Position numbers and translations under genes: made by a program. From positions 310,001-374,000 of the forward strand of contig NZ_OX365700.1 of NCBI RefSeq assembly GCF_947241125.1: a DNA stretch of 64,000 bases, written 5' to 3'. The DNA comes from Nitrospira tepida (GTDB lineage Bacteria > Nitrospirota > Nitrospiria > Nitrospirales > Nitrospiraceae). The notes below the pieces were generated by a model. It saw only the letters and a program-made list of their open reading frames with translations. It was not told the DNA's origin and did not search any database. Below, piece by piece: positions 34,763-43,914 of the stretch (positions are counted from its first letter, which is position 1; each line of letters starts with the position of its first letter).

Positions 34763-36703
34763 ATGGCGGGCACAACGCCGTTATTCCAAGGTTCGCTGGC
34801 AGTCGCCGAAGCCTCCCGAGATACGAAGCGGTACGCAGGCTTCCTGTCCGGGCTCTTCGAGGGCATCGTTCGGCGCCATCTGTTCGATTCTTATTCGATC
34901 CCTCCCCTCAGCGAGACGGGAACGGCGTTCCTTGAACGGCTCCGTCCGCTCCTGATCGAGAAAGTGGACCCGGACACCGTCGATCGCGAAGGAGAGATCG
35001 GCGAAGACATCTTGACCGCACTCAAGCAGATCGGTGCCTTCGGCCTGAAGATCCCGAAGACCTACGGTGGGCTCGGCCTCTCCCAATCCGACTACCATCG
35101 GGTGGCGACCTTGCTTGGGAGCCATGATGCGGCACTCACCGTCCTTCTTTCCGCTCATAATTCGATCGGGGTGCCCGAACCGGTCAAGCTGGCCGGAGAT
35201 CAGGAGCAACAACAACGATGGTTGCCCCGCCTGGCCAACGGCGAGATCTCGGGCTTTGCGCTGACCGAACCGGATGCCGGTTGCGACATCTGGGATCTCA
35301 AGACCTATGCGCTCCGCGTATGGGACGGTGGCGAGCTGGTGGGCTATCGGCTCACCGGCGAGAAGATGTACACGACCAACGCGCCGCGGCGAGACGGCGA
35401 ATTCTTGGCCTCGCTGCTGGTCGTGATCGCGCAGATCGTGGACGAGCCCCATGAGGTCGCGCGTCCCAAGGAGCAACGGCGGTTCGGGGCGTTTGTGGTC
35501 GAGACCCATGCCCCGGGGTGCCGCTGCAGCCGGTTTCGCTTCATGGGCGTACGCGGCATCTATAACGGCCGGGTGCAACTGCGAGACGTGTTTGTGCCCG
35601 TGGCCGATCGGCTCGGGCAGGAGGGAGAAGGGCTTCGGCGCGCCTTGGAAACCTTGACCGTCGGCCGGCTCACGCTTCCGGCCGCCTGCTTGGGCAGCCT
35701 GAAGCAATGTTTGTGGCTGGCCCGTCGCCGCGCGCAACAGCGTATTCAATACGACCGCTCGATCGGCGAGCACACGGACATCGGATCGAAGCTCGTGCGG
35801 ATGGCGTCGCGCACGCTGGCGCTGGAGGCATTGGTCGCGATCACGGGCGTTTGGGCCGATGCCAAGGTGGACGTCAGGCTGGAATCGGCGGCCGCGAAGA
35901 TTCTCGCCTCCGAATGGCTGCTGGAGTCGTTGATCGACCTGTTGCGCATCTACGGCGGGCGCGGGTTTGAGACAACGGACTCGCTCCGGCTCCGGGGAGA
36001 AATGCCGGCCCCGGTGGAGCGGATGATCCGCGATTCCCTCATCAACGTTATTTGGGAAGGCACCAACGGGATCCTCACCCTCTGGATCGGGCGGGAAGGG
36101 CTGGCGGAATATGTGGCGAAGGGGAACGCCTTTCTGGAGTTCCGGATCAAGGAGATCGCGCAGGCTCTCCCCTTTTTCGCCCGGGTGGCGGCCCGATCAC
36201 TTCGCGCCGCATCCGCCTACGAGAGGAAGCCCGCGGCACCTGGCTCGCCCGCGACTGATTGGGATCGTTTTGTCGCGAGGGAAAGCCGCGAGCTGGCGCG
36301 AACAACCCTGTGGGTCACGGCCCGTCACCGTCATGGGCTCATACGCAAGCAACGGCTGTTGACCAGGCTGGTGACAGCCGGCATGCAGCTCTTTGCCGGC
36401 GAAGCGCTCGCGTGGTATGCATCGCAGCCGGACGTCCGTGACCGGCCGCTGTGTCGGGCTCTCGTGGCCGATTTCCAGGGTCGAGTCGAGGAGCTGTTCG
36501 ATCCCACCCCCTTACTCTCCCTGCGAACGCCCCGGTGGGATGACGACACGAGACTGTTTCACCTAGCCAAGGAGATTCTTGCGGGCCAGGCCGACTGGCT
36601 GGAAGCAGGCATCATCCCGTCCGGCTCGGTCGATCAGACTCTCGCCGGAACCAGTTGCGATGCGGAGGCGGAGCACCTGATGGGCGTATCTTCGAAAGGG
36701 TGA
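34763..36703 (+). CDS. Acyl-CoA dehydrogenase, large type (second copy)
   Basis: This 646-residue FAD enzyme is paralogous to the one at 3218-5125. Blocks: KIPKTYGGLGLSQSDYHRVA, FALTEPDAGCDIWDL, RLTGEKMYTTNAP, GGRGFETTDSLRLRGEMPAP, and NVIWEGTNGILTLWIGREGL with Glu at the catalytic-base position. A C-terminal extension of about 200 residues is helical, as in VLCAD-like proteins. ATG 34763 is two bases past the patatin stop, with GGGAG upstream. It supplies the first step of the fatty-acid oxidation series on this strand. Confidence 0.92.
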   Translation: MAGTTPLFQGSLAVAEASRDTKRYAGFLSGLFEGIVRRHLFDSYSIPPLSETGTAFLERLRPLLIEKVDPDTVDREGEIGEDILTALKQIGAFGLKIPKTYGGLGLSQSDYHRVATLLGSHDAALTVLLSAHNSIGVPEPVKLAGDQEQQQRWLPRLANGEISGFALTEPDAGCDIWDLKTYALRVWDGGELVGYRLTGEKMYTTNAPRRDGEFLASLLVVIAQIVDEPHEVARPKEQRRFGAFVVETHAPGCRCSRFRFMGVRGIYNGRVQLRDVFVPVADRLGQEGEGLRRALETLTVGRLTLPAACLGSLKQCLWLARRRAQQRIQYDRSIGEHTDIGSKLVRMASRTLALEALVAITGVWADAKVDVRLESAAAKILASEWLLESLIDLLRIYGGRGFETTDSLRLRGEMPAPVERMIRDSLINVIWEGTNGILTLWIGREGLAEYVAKGNAFLEFRIKEIAQALPFFARVAARSLRAASAYERKPAAPGSPATDWDRFVARESRELARTTLWVTARHRHGLIRKQRLLTRLVTAGMQLFAGEALAWYASQPDVRDRPLCRALVADFQGRVEELFDPTPLLSLRTPRWDDDTRLFHLAKEILAGQADWLEAGIIPSGSVDQTLAGTSCDAEAEHLMGVSSKG

Positions 36704-36802
36704 GACCTGGTGGAGGAGCCGGAGAAGGAGAAGCGCCGGGTAATGATGGCCCTTGGCTCCGGGGCGGGGTTCGGATGATGGTCACCGGTCGGTGAGGTCA
36801 GC

Positions 36803-37765
36803 ATGGCGGAGATCGCAAGCTACTTTGACGCGGTAAAAGAGCGATATGGGCTGACCAGCGATTATGCGCTGGCCGACAAGCTCGGCATCGCCCAGCCCGA
36901 GGCCAACCTGATGCGCCGCGGGCTCAAGATTCCCAAGCCGGAACTGTGTATCAAGATCGCCAAGCTGCTCGACCGCAACCCGGTGGAGTTGCTGCTGGTC
37001 GCCCAAAAGGACAAGGCCCCCGCCTCCGCCAAGCAGTATTGGACGCTGGCCCAGACCGCGGTGGACGTGATGCTCCATGTGCCGAAACATCCCAAGTACC
37101 TCCCCAAGAAGGTCGAGGCAATCGGCCGGGAATTGCGCCAGCTCGAATCGCAGACGCTCGTGTACGAAGGCGCCGCGGCCAATGCCGAAGCCGTCCGCCT
37201 GGTCGAGACGGCGGAGCGCTCGATCGACGCGGTCATGGAACGATGGAACATCTGGAAAAAAGGGGAGGCGCTGTACCCCAACTACCTCCTGGCCAATCAA
37301 GCCGCGGCCAAGCGAGGGGTCGCCATCCGCCGCCTCCTGGTCCTGTCGAGCGAGCAGATGCGCGACGATTCCCTCGTGGCCGACGCCGTCGAGGTGATGG
37401 ACAACCAGCAGCGCGCCGGGATCAAGATCTTCTTCTCGTTCCGGGAAGAACTGGACCGGTCACCGGCCTTTTGCCGGTTCGAGGAGGATTATCGGAAACA
37501 GGGGGCGGCCCATGACATCAACGCGGCCATGTTCGACGGCGAGATCCTGATCTTCTCGCAATCCTACGGGCAGGTCCCGCTCGGAATGGTCGGCAAGCCG
37601 ACGCCGATCACCATGATCAGCCAACTGGAAATCACGTGGAAGCCGGAGGCCATCCGCGATTTGAATCCCGCGCCGCTGTTCGACATGACGCGGTACGTGT
37701 TCGAATATGCGGGACGGCACGCCTTCAAAGCCGAGTTGGCGCGCTTCCAGAAAGCCTTTCCATGA
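36803..37765 (+). CDS. HTH (Cro/CI-type) protein with C-terminal PLD-like/DUF5919-like region
   Basis: This 320-residue protein has an N-terminal helix-turn-helix (DYALADKLGIAQPEANLMRRG, residues 19-40). The C-terminal half contains NYLLANQAAAKRGVAIRRLLVLS and MFDGEILIFSQSYG. This resembles the PLD-like signal domains (DUF5919 type) attached to regulators. A GAGG precedes the ATG. It lies between the acyl-CoA dehydrogenase and tryptophan dioxygenase genes and may regulate one of them. The family name is tentative; DNA binding is well supported by the HTH. Confidence 0.65.
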   Translation: MAEIASYFDAVKERYGLTSDYALADKLGIAQPEANLMRRGLKIPKPELCIKIAKLLDRNPVELLLVAQKDKAPASAKQYWTLAQTAVDVMLHVPKHPKYLPKKVEAIGRELRQLESQTLVYEGAAANAEAVRLVETAERSIDAVMERWNIWKKGEALYPNYLLANQAAAKRGVAIRRLLVLSSEQMRDDSLVADAVEVMDNQQRAGIKIFFSFREELDRSPAFCRFEEDYRKQGAAHDINAAMFDGEILIFSQSYGQVPLGMVGKPTPITMISQLEITWKPEAIRDLNPAPLFDMTRYVFEYAGRHAFKAELARFQKAFP

Positions 37766-37853
37766 AATTCCCGTGCGAGCCGTTCAAGATCAAAGCTGTC
37801 GAGCCCATCCGACGGACGCTCTGTGCAGCGCCCGCATATACCCCGAGCGCAGC

Positions 37854-38711
37854 ATGAGCGTTGAGCCGCCGTCTTCGCAAGCCGACCGGCAGTTGACGTA
37901 CAGCGATTACCTCCGGATTCCCGAACTGTTGCGTCTGCAATCTCCCCTCTCCAGGCCGATGGCCCATGACGAATTGCTTTTTATCATCATTCATCAGACC
38001 TACGAGCTCTGGTTCAAATTGTTGTTGCACGAACTGGATGCCGTCGTGGCAAATCTGCGCGCCGCGACGCGGCGGCCTGACTCGCGAGACGAGGTGTATG
38101 AGGCGGCTCGCCTGTTGAGACGGTGCACCGAGATTGCCAGACTCCTTGTCGAGCAATTCACCGTCTTGGAAACGATGCTGCCGACGCACTTCCTGGCCTT
38201 CCGCGATCGGCTGCGGCCTGCGAGCGGGTTTCAGTCCGAACAGTTTCGAGAACTGGAGTTCCTCTGCGGCCTGAAGGATGAGCGGATGCTGGACTTGCAC
38301 GAGCCAGCCCCGGAGCTGTTCGCCGCGCTTCAGCGGCGGCTGAAGGAACCGTCCCTCCGCGATGTCTTTTTCGACGCGCTGGCGGCGATGGAAACGGCCC
38401 CTCCGATGTCTCCGGACGCCGCGGAGAACGAGCGGTTCCGGATGCGGGCCCAATTGATCGTTGCGGTGTATCGCAAGGAGGGCGGCCATCGGGATTGGAT
38501 CGATGTCTGCGAGCGACTCACCGAGTTCGATGAGCTCCTCGTCGCCTGGCGCCTGCGGCACATTCAAATGGTGGAACGCACCATCGGGATGACCAGGGGG
38601 ACCGGTGGCAGCGCCGGAGCCTCCTATCTCAGGGCGACCTTGGATAAAAAGTTTTTTCCTGAACTGTGGGAAGCCCGCTCCCTCATGTGTGAAGACCCGC
38701 ATGGATCTTGA
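37854..38711 (+). CDS. kynA: Tryptophan 2,3-dioxygenase
   Basis: This 285-residue heme dioxygenase converts tryptophan to N-formylkynurenine. Signatures: QLTYSDYLRIPELLRLQ, HDELLFIIIHQTYELWFKLL, FQSEQFRELEFLCG, the proximal heme His in LRHIQMVERTIGMTRG, and the substrate loop GTGGSAGASYLRATLDKKFF. ATG 37854 gives the usual N terminus. Kynureninase follows six bases later. No kynurenine formamidase is seen in the window, so that step is supplied from elsewhere or spontaneously. Confidence 0.95.
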   Translation: MSVEPPSSQADRQLTYSDYLRIPELLRLQSPLSRPMAHDELLFIIIHQTYELWFKLLLHELDAVVANLRAATRRPDSRDEVYEAARLLRRCTEIARLLVEQFTVLETMLPTHFLAFRDRLRPASGFQSEQFRELEFLCGLKDERMLDLHEPAPELFAALQRRLKEPSLRDVFFDALAAMETAPPMSPDAAENERFRMRAQLIVAVYRKEGGHRDWIDVCERLTEFDELLVAWRLRHIQMVERTIGMTRGTGGSAGASYLRATLDKKFFPELWEARSLMCEDPHGS

Positions 38712-38716
38712 CGGCG

Positions 38717-39907
38717 ATGGATGAGCTGCTGTCGTACCGGAAAGACTTCCCCATCCTTGACCGGGCCATCTACATGATCAGTCACTCGTTGGGCGCGATG
38801 CCGGCTCGCGTCTACGACCGCCTGCGCGAGTTCGCGGATCTCTGGGCGACGCGTGGCATCCGAGCCTGGGCTGAGGGTTGGTGGGAGATGCCGGTGAAGA
38901 CCGGCGACAAGATCGCCCGCATCATCGGTGCCGATCCTGGGACCGTCGTGATGCACCAGAACGTGTCCGTGTGTCAGTCGCTCATTGCCTCCTGCTTTGA
39001 TCTGACCCGGAAGCGCAATAAGATCGTCTACGAAGCCTTGAACTTCCCTTCCGTGATGTACGTTTATGAAGCGCATGTCCGCGCGGCCGGAGCGCGCCTT
39101 GTGGAGGTTCCCAGCGACGACGGCCTGACCATCGATACGGAGCGTCTGCTGGACGCCATTGATGAGGAGACGCTCCTGGTACCGATCTCGCACGTGCTGT
39201 TCAAGAGTGGGTACATTCAGGATGTCCGGGCCGTCGTTCACAAGGCCCATTCGGTGGGCGCGAAGGTCGTATTGGACGTCTACCAGTCGGCAGGCACCGT
39301 GCCCCTTGATGTCAGGGCTCTCGACGTCGATTTTGTGGTGGGGGGGTCCGTCAAATGGCTCTGCGGCGGTCCTGGCGCCGGCTTCCTCTACGTGCATCCG
39401 GCGCTGCACCACCAACTGGAGCCGAAGGTCACCGGGTGGATGGCGCACCGAGAGCCCTTTGCCTTTGAGCCCGGCCCGATCACCTATGCTCCCGACATCC
39501 ACCGCTTTCTCCATGGCTCGCCCGGTATCCCGGCGTTGTATGCGGCGGAAAGCGGCTATGAGATCATTCTCGCGGCCGGCATCGGGAAGATCCGCGCAAA
39601 ATCGATTCGGCAGACTTCCCGGTTGGTCGAACTGGCGGATCAGTACGGGTGGCAGGTCAAGTCGCCGCGGAGTGCAGGAACGCGGGGCGGCATGGTCGCC
39701 GTCGATGTCCCCCATGCAGCCGCCATCGTGCGTGAGTTGGCCAACCGCGACATCCTGGTGGACTTTCGGCCCGGCGTCGGCATTCGCATCGCGCCGCACT
39801 TCTATACGTCCGATGACGAGATCGATGCCACGATGCAGGAAATACACACCATCCTCGAGACCAAGGTCTATGAGCGGTACCTGTCAGCGGGGGGCGCGCA
39901 ATTCTAG
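38717..39907 (+). CDS. kynU: Kynureninase-like PLP enzyme
   Basis: This 396-residue fold-type I aminotransferase-class-V protein has VMHQNVSVCQSLIASCF near the phosphate site. Asp in LDVYQSAGTVPLDV contacts the PLP nitrogen, and the Schiff-base Lys is in VVGGSVKWLCGGPGAGFLYV. It ends with VDFRPGVGIRIAPHFYT. These features and the tryptophan dioxygenase just upstream point to kynureninase, releasing anthranilate and alanine. ATG 38717 is chosen over a TTG three codons earlier. Cysteine desulfurase-like activity is the main alternative. Confidence 0.88.
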   Translation: MDELLSYRKDFPILDRAIYMISHSLGAMPARVYDRLREFADLWATRGIRAWAEGWWEMPVKTGDKIARIIGADPGTVVMHQNVSVCQSLIASCFDLTRKRNKIVYEALNFPSVMYVYEAHVRAAGARLVEVPSDDGLTIDTERLLDAIDEETLLVPISHVLFKSGYIQDVRAVVHKAHSVGAKVVLDVYQSAGTVPLDVRALDVDFVVGGSVKWLCGGPGAGFLYVHPALHHQLEPKVTGWMAHREPFAFEPGPITYAPDIHRFLHGSPGIPALYAAESGYEIILAAGIGKIRAKSIRQTSRLVELADQYGWQVKSPRSAGTRGGMVAVDVPHAAAIVRELANRDILVDFRPGVGIRIAPHFYTSDDEIDATMQEIHTILETKVYERYLSAGGAQF

Positions 39908-40130
39908 TACGCCGGCGTCCGTGAGGGGCCGTTGAGCTGGAGCGAGTGATGAAGCAGATCATGGGGATGATCGCCCGAGCCACGGACGGCGCACCTTACT
40001 CCAGCTTGAGCTGGTCAGGCCGGCGATACCCGGTGCGTGCACACGAACAGGCAGATCACTTACGTGTATGTGACGGAATCCAGTTCGGCATCAACGGCGC
40101 GCAGGTTGGACCATAAGTCAATACGCAAGC
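39908..40130. other. Intergenic relic region
   Basis: About 220 bases after kynU show no gene. Near 40116-40140 the string AGTCAATACGCAAGCCTGAC resembles mobile-element borders, related to the motif near 2160. A short palindrome CCAGCTTGAGCTGG occurs around 40001. Confidence 0.3.
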
Positions 40131-40166
40131 CTGACCCTGATCAGTGCGCTGACCCTGATCAGTGCG
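40131..40166 (+). repeat. 18-bp tandem duplication
   Basis: CTGACCCTGATCAGTGCG occurs twice back to back, at 40131-40148 and 40149-40166. The second copy covers the stop codon of the DUF1016 gene on the minus strand. Confidence 0.9.
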
Positions 40167-41091
40167 CGTCGAAGACGCGGACGTAGCTGTCCATCTGGCC
40201 GATGTCCTGATGCGTGAGCGCGCCGACCGTCAGGTCGACCAGCACGAAGCAGCGCAGCAGGTAGTTGTAGAACACCAGGTCAACGTAGAAGTCCTCCTCC
40301 TCGAATCGGATCCGCTTCTGGCGTGCCACGAAGGCGAATCCCTTTCCCAGTTCCAGCAGGAACGCTTGCAGGTTGTCGATGATCGCCTGTTCGACCTTCG
40401 ACTCGCGCAGCGCCGGGTAGTCCTGGAGCTCGAGGAACTCGAGCACGTAGGGGTCGCGGATGAAGTGCTCCGGCTCCATACTCCCCAGCTTCTGTCGGGC
40501 CTCCCTGCGGACAGGCGCCTTCCTCCGGCTGCCGAGCAGGCGTTCGTAGTAGAGGACGGAGATCTGCCGTTCGAGCTGGCGGGTGGACCAGTGCTGGCTC
40601 ACCGCTTCGTTCGCGTACCACTGCCGCGCATCCGGGGCGGCCACCTGCATCAGGAGTCGGTAATGGGTCCAGTTCAATTCGCCATGCGCGATGTGGCGAA
40701 CTGCCTCCCTCCCGGAATCGAGACGCGCTGCGTCTCGTTTTCGAGCGTCGCCTGCCGGCTGCGATTCGAGAGGCACCGCGTCTCGAATGTCGAACATCCG
40801 GTAAAACTGCCGCATCTTGCGCAGATTGGTGACATCGAAGCCCGGTCCGAACTCCGCCATGAGGCGCCGTGACAGCTCCTCCAGGAGCGCTTCACCGTAG
40901 GTGGCGCGGCGCCGGCCGCCCTGTTCGTGCTCGACGATCAGCCGCCCAACGTGCCAGTACGCCTGCACCATCGCGGCATTGACGGCGCGATAGGCACCGG
41001 CGCGCGCCTGTTCGAGGACGAAGCAGATCTCCCGAAACAGCGGCTCCGCGGTCCTGGCGAGCGGAGTGTTGGAGGCCTTCTTCGGCATCAC
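40159..41091 (-). pseudogene. DUF1016 (YhcG-type PDDEXK nuclease) gene, C-terminally truncated
   Basis: This 310-residue ORF has the DUF1016 N-terminal domain ([40 protein letters not shown]) and the PDDEXK-type C domain (LELGKGFAFVARQKRI, FYVDLVFYNYLLRCFVLVDL). It stops at DIGQMDSYVRVFDAH, about 30-40 residues short of the family's usual end (after a QMxMYVNYYD-type block). The stop falls in the 18-bp tandem duplication. These proteins occur in restriction and defence loci. It overlaps the helicase remnant upstream. Nuclease function is doubtful here. Confidence 0.7.
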
Positions 41092-41330
41092 ACCCCTTCC
41101 GTCTCGAACATCAGGCGGAAGAAGTCCTCTTCGATCAGGCGCACCTTCCAGGTGTCATCGGGCGCCTTGAGGTTCTCGAGGTTGTTGTCGCCGTTCACGA
41201 AAATCTGGTCGAATGCCGCGTCAAACAGGGACATAGACAACCTATCCATGCCGCCCACAGCTCGGCGGGTCAGCTCATGGGCAAAGTACTTGGCATGGTA
41301 GCGGGTGAGTGACTTAGTTGGATTGGCCAT
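41088..41330 (-). pseudogene. SNF2-type defence helicase remnant
   Basis: From ATG 41330 the peptide reads [20 protein letters not shown], then [12 protein letters not shown]. This is the N terminus of the large SNF2-related helicases of defence islands, which should continue with VDLNPHQ and the Walker A region. Instead it jumps to an unrelated tail ([19 protein letters not shown]). The helicase domains are gone, leaving 80 residues. The deletion fused it to the DUF1016 gene by a four-base overlap. Confidence 0.6.
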
Positions 41331-41712
41331 GGTGGGCGCAAGAATACCCATTTTCGTTTGGGCGGACAATGGGCTACGGCGCAAGATGCGCGGTACTGCT
41401 TAGTTCTGGAAACTGACTGCCAGGTGAGAAAGGCAGGAGCGAAATGGGACCATTTGGCCTATGCCAATCTTCATCATACATCGACCGGGATTAGTGCTGC
41501 AGTGGGTGAGTTCGAATTGAGGGACGGGGGGTACCCGCAGATTATTGCTCGGGAAAATAGTCCGCCGGCGAAGAAGCGTCGTCCGCGCCATTCGGACCGT
41601 CACCGCCCTCGTGGAGGTCCTCGCAGGAAGTCCGTCCCCTGTTCAATGCAGGATTCACACGAGTGTGCGCAGGGGCCTCTAGCATTGGGGGCAAGCACCG
41701 GCCGTCGAGAGA
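41331..41712. other. Non-coding region without recognised content
   Basis: About 380 bases show no gene with codon structure or homology that I recognise. An open frame at 41358-41957 runs antisense to the SRPBCC gene and lacks a convincing start. Confidence 0.4.
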
Positions 41713-41713
41713 T

Positions 41714-41751
41714 GGGCGGCCGCCGCGAAGGAGACCCCGCGACGGCCGCCC
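41714..41751 (-). terminator. Strong hairpin after the SRPBCC gene
   Basis: A perfect 9-bp stem (GGGCGGCCG/CGGCCGCCC) with an inner CGCG pairing lies about 60 bases beyond the minus-strand stop. No U-run is seen, so termination is inferred. Confidence 0.4.
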
Positions 41752-41812
41752 GACGAATCCCCGGCTGCGTGTGGTCTTTGGGAGGGATTCACGCAGCCGA
41801 TCCTGACCTGCG

Positions 41813-42262
41813 CTACTTCACGGCCCCCCTCCAGGCTCCGGTTTCCTGCCCGCGGGTTTCGATGAACTGTTTGAATCGTTCCAAATCTCCCTGGACTCGT
41901 TGCGTCACGACGCCCACCGCGTCGCCGACGTTCTCAACCACGCCTTGCGGGTCGTAGTCCATCTGCACCATGACTTTGGATCTCGTGGCTGAGAGCGGAT
42001 GAAAGGTCACCACTCCGGCGTTTTTCGCGCCGGAGGTGCTCGCCCAGGCGATGCGCTGATCCGGGATTTGTTCCGTAATCTGCGCCCGCCATTCTTTTTC
42101 TTTTCCTCCGACTTCGGCTTTCCAATACAACTGCCGGTCATCGAGTTGTTTCACTTGCTTGACCCCTTCCATGAAATGCGGAAAATCCTCGAACTGTGTC
42201 CATTGATTGTAGGCCGTTCTGACCGGCACATTGACCTCGATCGATTGTTCGACGACTGACAT
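41813..42262 (-). CDS. SRPBCC (polyketide cyclase/dehydrase-like) protein
   Basis: This 149-residue START-like fold protein has VEQSIEVNVPVRTAYNQWTQ, FEDFPHFMEGVKQVKQLDD and FHPLSATRSKVMVQMDYDPQ. This is the pattern of the Coq10/cyclase-dehydrase group that binds hydrophobic ligands or membranes. ATG 42262 is preceded by AAAGGAGGAG. It stands alone between relic regions and its ligand is unknown. Similar proteins are often stress-related. Confidence 0.85.
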   Translation of the reverse strand: MSVVEQSIEVNVPVRTAYNQWTQFEDFPHFMEGVKQVKQLDDRQLYWKAEVGGKEKEWRAQITEQIPDQRIAWASTSGAKNAGVVTFHPLSATRSKVMVQMDYDPQGVVENVGDAVGVVTQRVQGDLERFKQFIETRGQETGAWRGAVK

Positions 42263-42433
42263 TGTCCTCCTCCTTTCAAAGGACGAAGATCTTCCCTCCG
42301 CCCCTGTTGCAATGGTGAACGACCCGTGACCGGGCGCGTTGGCGATTCCTTCGGTCATGAGGATAGACCGTCCTCGGTCGGTCTGAGGACTAGGCAGAAC
42401 CCAAGGCTGGACCGGGGACCGAGACATTGTGAG

Positions 42434-42755
42434 GCATGGTCATTTCGAAGCCTCGGGCCATGCGATCGAGACCACGAACAACCGCATGGAAATGACGGCG
42501 GCCATCGAGGCCTTGAAGACCCTGCCTGCTTCACAGACGGTTCTGCTCCATTCCGACTCCCAGCTCCTCATCAAGACCATGACGCTGGCCTGGAAGCGAA
42601 AGAAGAACCATGATCTCTGGGCCGAGTTGGATCGGCTGGCCGCCCTCCACCGGGTCAGTTGGCAATGGATACGCGGGCACAACGGCCATCCGGAAAACGA
42701 AGCCTGCGACCGGCTCCCTCAAGACGCCGCTTCGGTTGCCAGTGGCTTGCGCTTG
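42434..42755 (+). pseudogene. 5'-truncated rnhA duplicate
   Basis: From about 42443 the DNA is a diverged copy of the intact rnhA at 43417-43851. It encodes EASGHAIETTNNRMEMTAAI, HSDSQLLIKTMTLAWKRKKN and WIRGHNGHPENEACDRL. The first ~35 residues, including the first catalytic Asp, are missing. The end also changes (RLPQDAASVASGL). It lies 5' of a toxin-antitoxin module that separates it from the intact gene. Confidence 0.85.
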
Positions 42756-42941
42756 TCTAGGTGCCAGGTGCGGATAGGCGACGGACGGTCGCATCAGTCC
42801 CGGCGGGCGGCGAGACCGGCGCCATATCACCACTCAGTTGAACTGCCCGATCCGCGTTGCTATAACGTGACAGGACAAGCTCTGTGTGACCATCTGCCTC
42901 GTCCTTAACTGTGATCTCTCTTGCGCAAAAGGGAGTGAATC

Positions 42942-43142
42942 ATGGCGACAGCATTACGAATGGAAGTGAATCCCAGCAGCATTATCAAGGCTGTGAAAAG
43001 GATGAAAAAGAAAGAACGGCAGATTTTTATCGAGGACTTAATCGCGGCGACTTCTCCGGAATACCTGCGGAGCATCAGGGAAGCTCGCTGGGACTATAAG
43101 GCCGGAAGAGTGAAGGATCACGATGAAGTCTTTGGCCGATGA
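42942..43142 (+). CDS. Antitoxin of a RelBE-like module
   Basis: This 66-residue protein has a helix-rich N terminus (SSIIKAVKRMKKKERQIF) and a C-terminal EARWDYKAGRVKDHDEVF. That tail is typical of short antitoxins that wrap a RelE-fold toxin. The stop overlaps the toxin start as ATGA (43139-43142). It appears intact. The two partial/complete rnhA copies flank the module. Confidence 0.75.
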   Translation: MATALRMEVNPSSIIKAVKRMKKKERQIFIEDLIAATSPEYLRSIREARWDYKAGRVKDHDEVFGR

Positions 43143-43392
43143 TCTATCGGCTGACCTACACGCAACGAGCAATCCGAGACATCGACAGACTCGATCCCTC
43201 CATCAAGCAACGAATCGGAAAACCCTCCTCCGTTACGAAGAGAATCCGCTGGCGCACGCTGAATCCTTGAAGGACTCTGATCTTGGCTCCTACCGGTTCC
43301 GTATCGGTGATTATCGGATCATCTTTGATCTCCAAGGGAAGAAAATCGTCGTCTTGCGGGTCGGCCATCGAGGAGAGATCTACAAGAGGTAA
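43139..43392 (+). pseudogene. RelE/ParE-type toxin with single-base frameshift
   Basis: ATG 43139 begins MIYRLTYTQRAIRDIDRLDP, then SIKQRIGK, a RelE start. In the next frame the rest continues as TLLRYEENPLAHAESLKDSD, YRFRIGDYRIIFDL and VLRVGHRGEIYKR, the full toxin end. The frames join at an AAAA run (43219-43222), where one missing A restores a continuous 85-residue protein. As written the toxin is inactive. A sequencing error or a slippery site are alternatives. Confidence 0.8.
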
Positions 43393-43416
43393 CGCCACCG
43401 CTTCTCCCATAAAAGC

Positions 43417-43851
43417 ATGAACCACCCTATCCTGATCTGGACCGACGGCAGTTGTCTCGGGAATCCCGGCCCGGGCGGCTGGGCCTATATTATCGAGATC
43501 GGTGAAGAGCGGACCGAAGCCTCGGGCCATGCGATCGAGACCACGAACAACCGCATGGAAATGACGGCGGCCATCGAGGCCTTGAAGAGCCTGTCTGCGT
43601 CCCGCATGGTCGTGCTCCATTCCGACTCCCAGCTCCTGATTAAAACCATGACCCTGGGCTGGAAGCGGAAAAAGAACCATGATCTCTGGGCCGAGCTGGA
43701 TCGGCTCGCCGCCCTCCACCGGGTCAGTTGGCAGTGGGTACGCGGGCACAACGGCCATCCGGAGAACGAAGCCTGCGACGTTCTCGCGCAGCGGGCCGCT
43801 TCCATTGCCGGCGGCTTGGGAGGGGGCCAGGCGCAAGGAATGAGCCGGTAA
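43417..43851 (+). CDS. rnhA: Ribonuclease HI
   Basis: This 144-residue enzyme degrades RNA in RNA-DNA hybrids. The DEDD metal site is complete: Asp in WTDGSCLGNPGPGGWA, Glu in RMEMTAAIEAL, Asp in LHSDSQ and the final Asp in NEACDVLA. The handle region KTMTLGWKRKKNHDLW and WVRGHNGHPENE are typical. A truncated duplicate lies about 1 kb upstream on the same strand. Confidence 0.93.
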   Translation: MNHPILIWTDGSCLGNPGPGGWAYIIEIGEERTEASGHAIETTNNRMEMTAAIEALKSLSASRMVVLHSDSQLLIKTMTLGWKRKKNHDLWAELDRLAALHRVSWQWVRGHNGHPENEACDVLAQRAASIAGGLGGGQAQGMSR

Positions 43852-43914
43852 GCCGTCTCCGCCATCCTCTCTGCGTCTTACAGTTCCGCCCGGCCCACCA
43901 CCGCTTTGCTTGAG

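Noticed and set aside
41358-41957. 199-codon plus-strand frame
   Set aside because: It runs through the hairpin and antisense to the SRPBCC gene, without homology or a good start.
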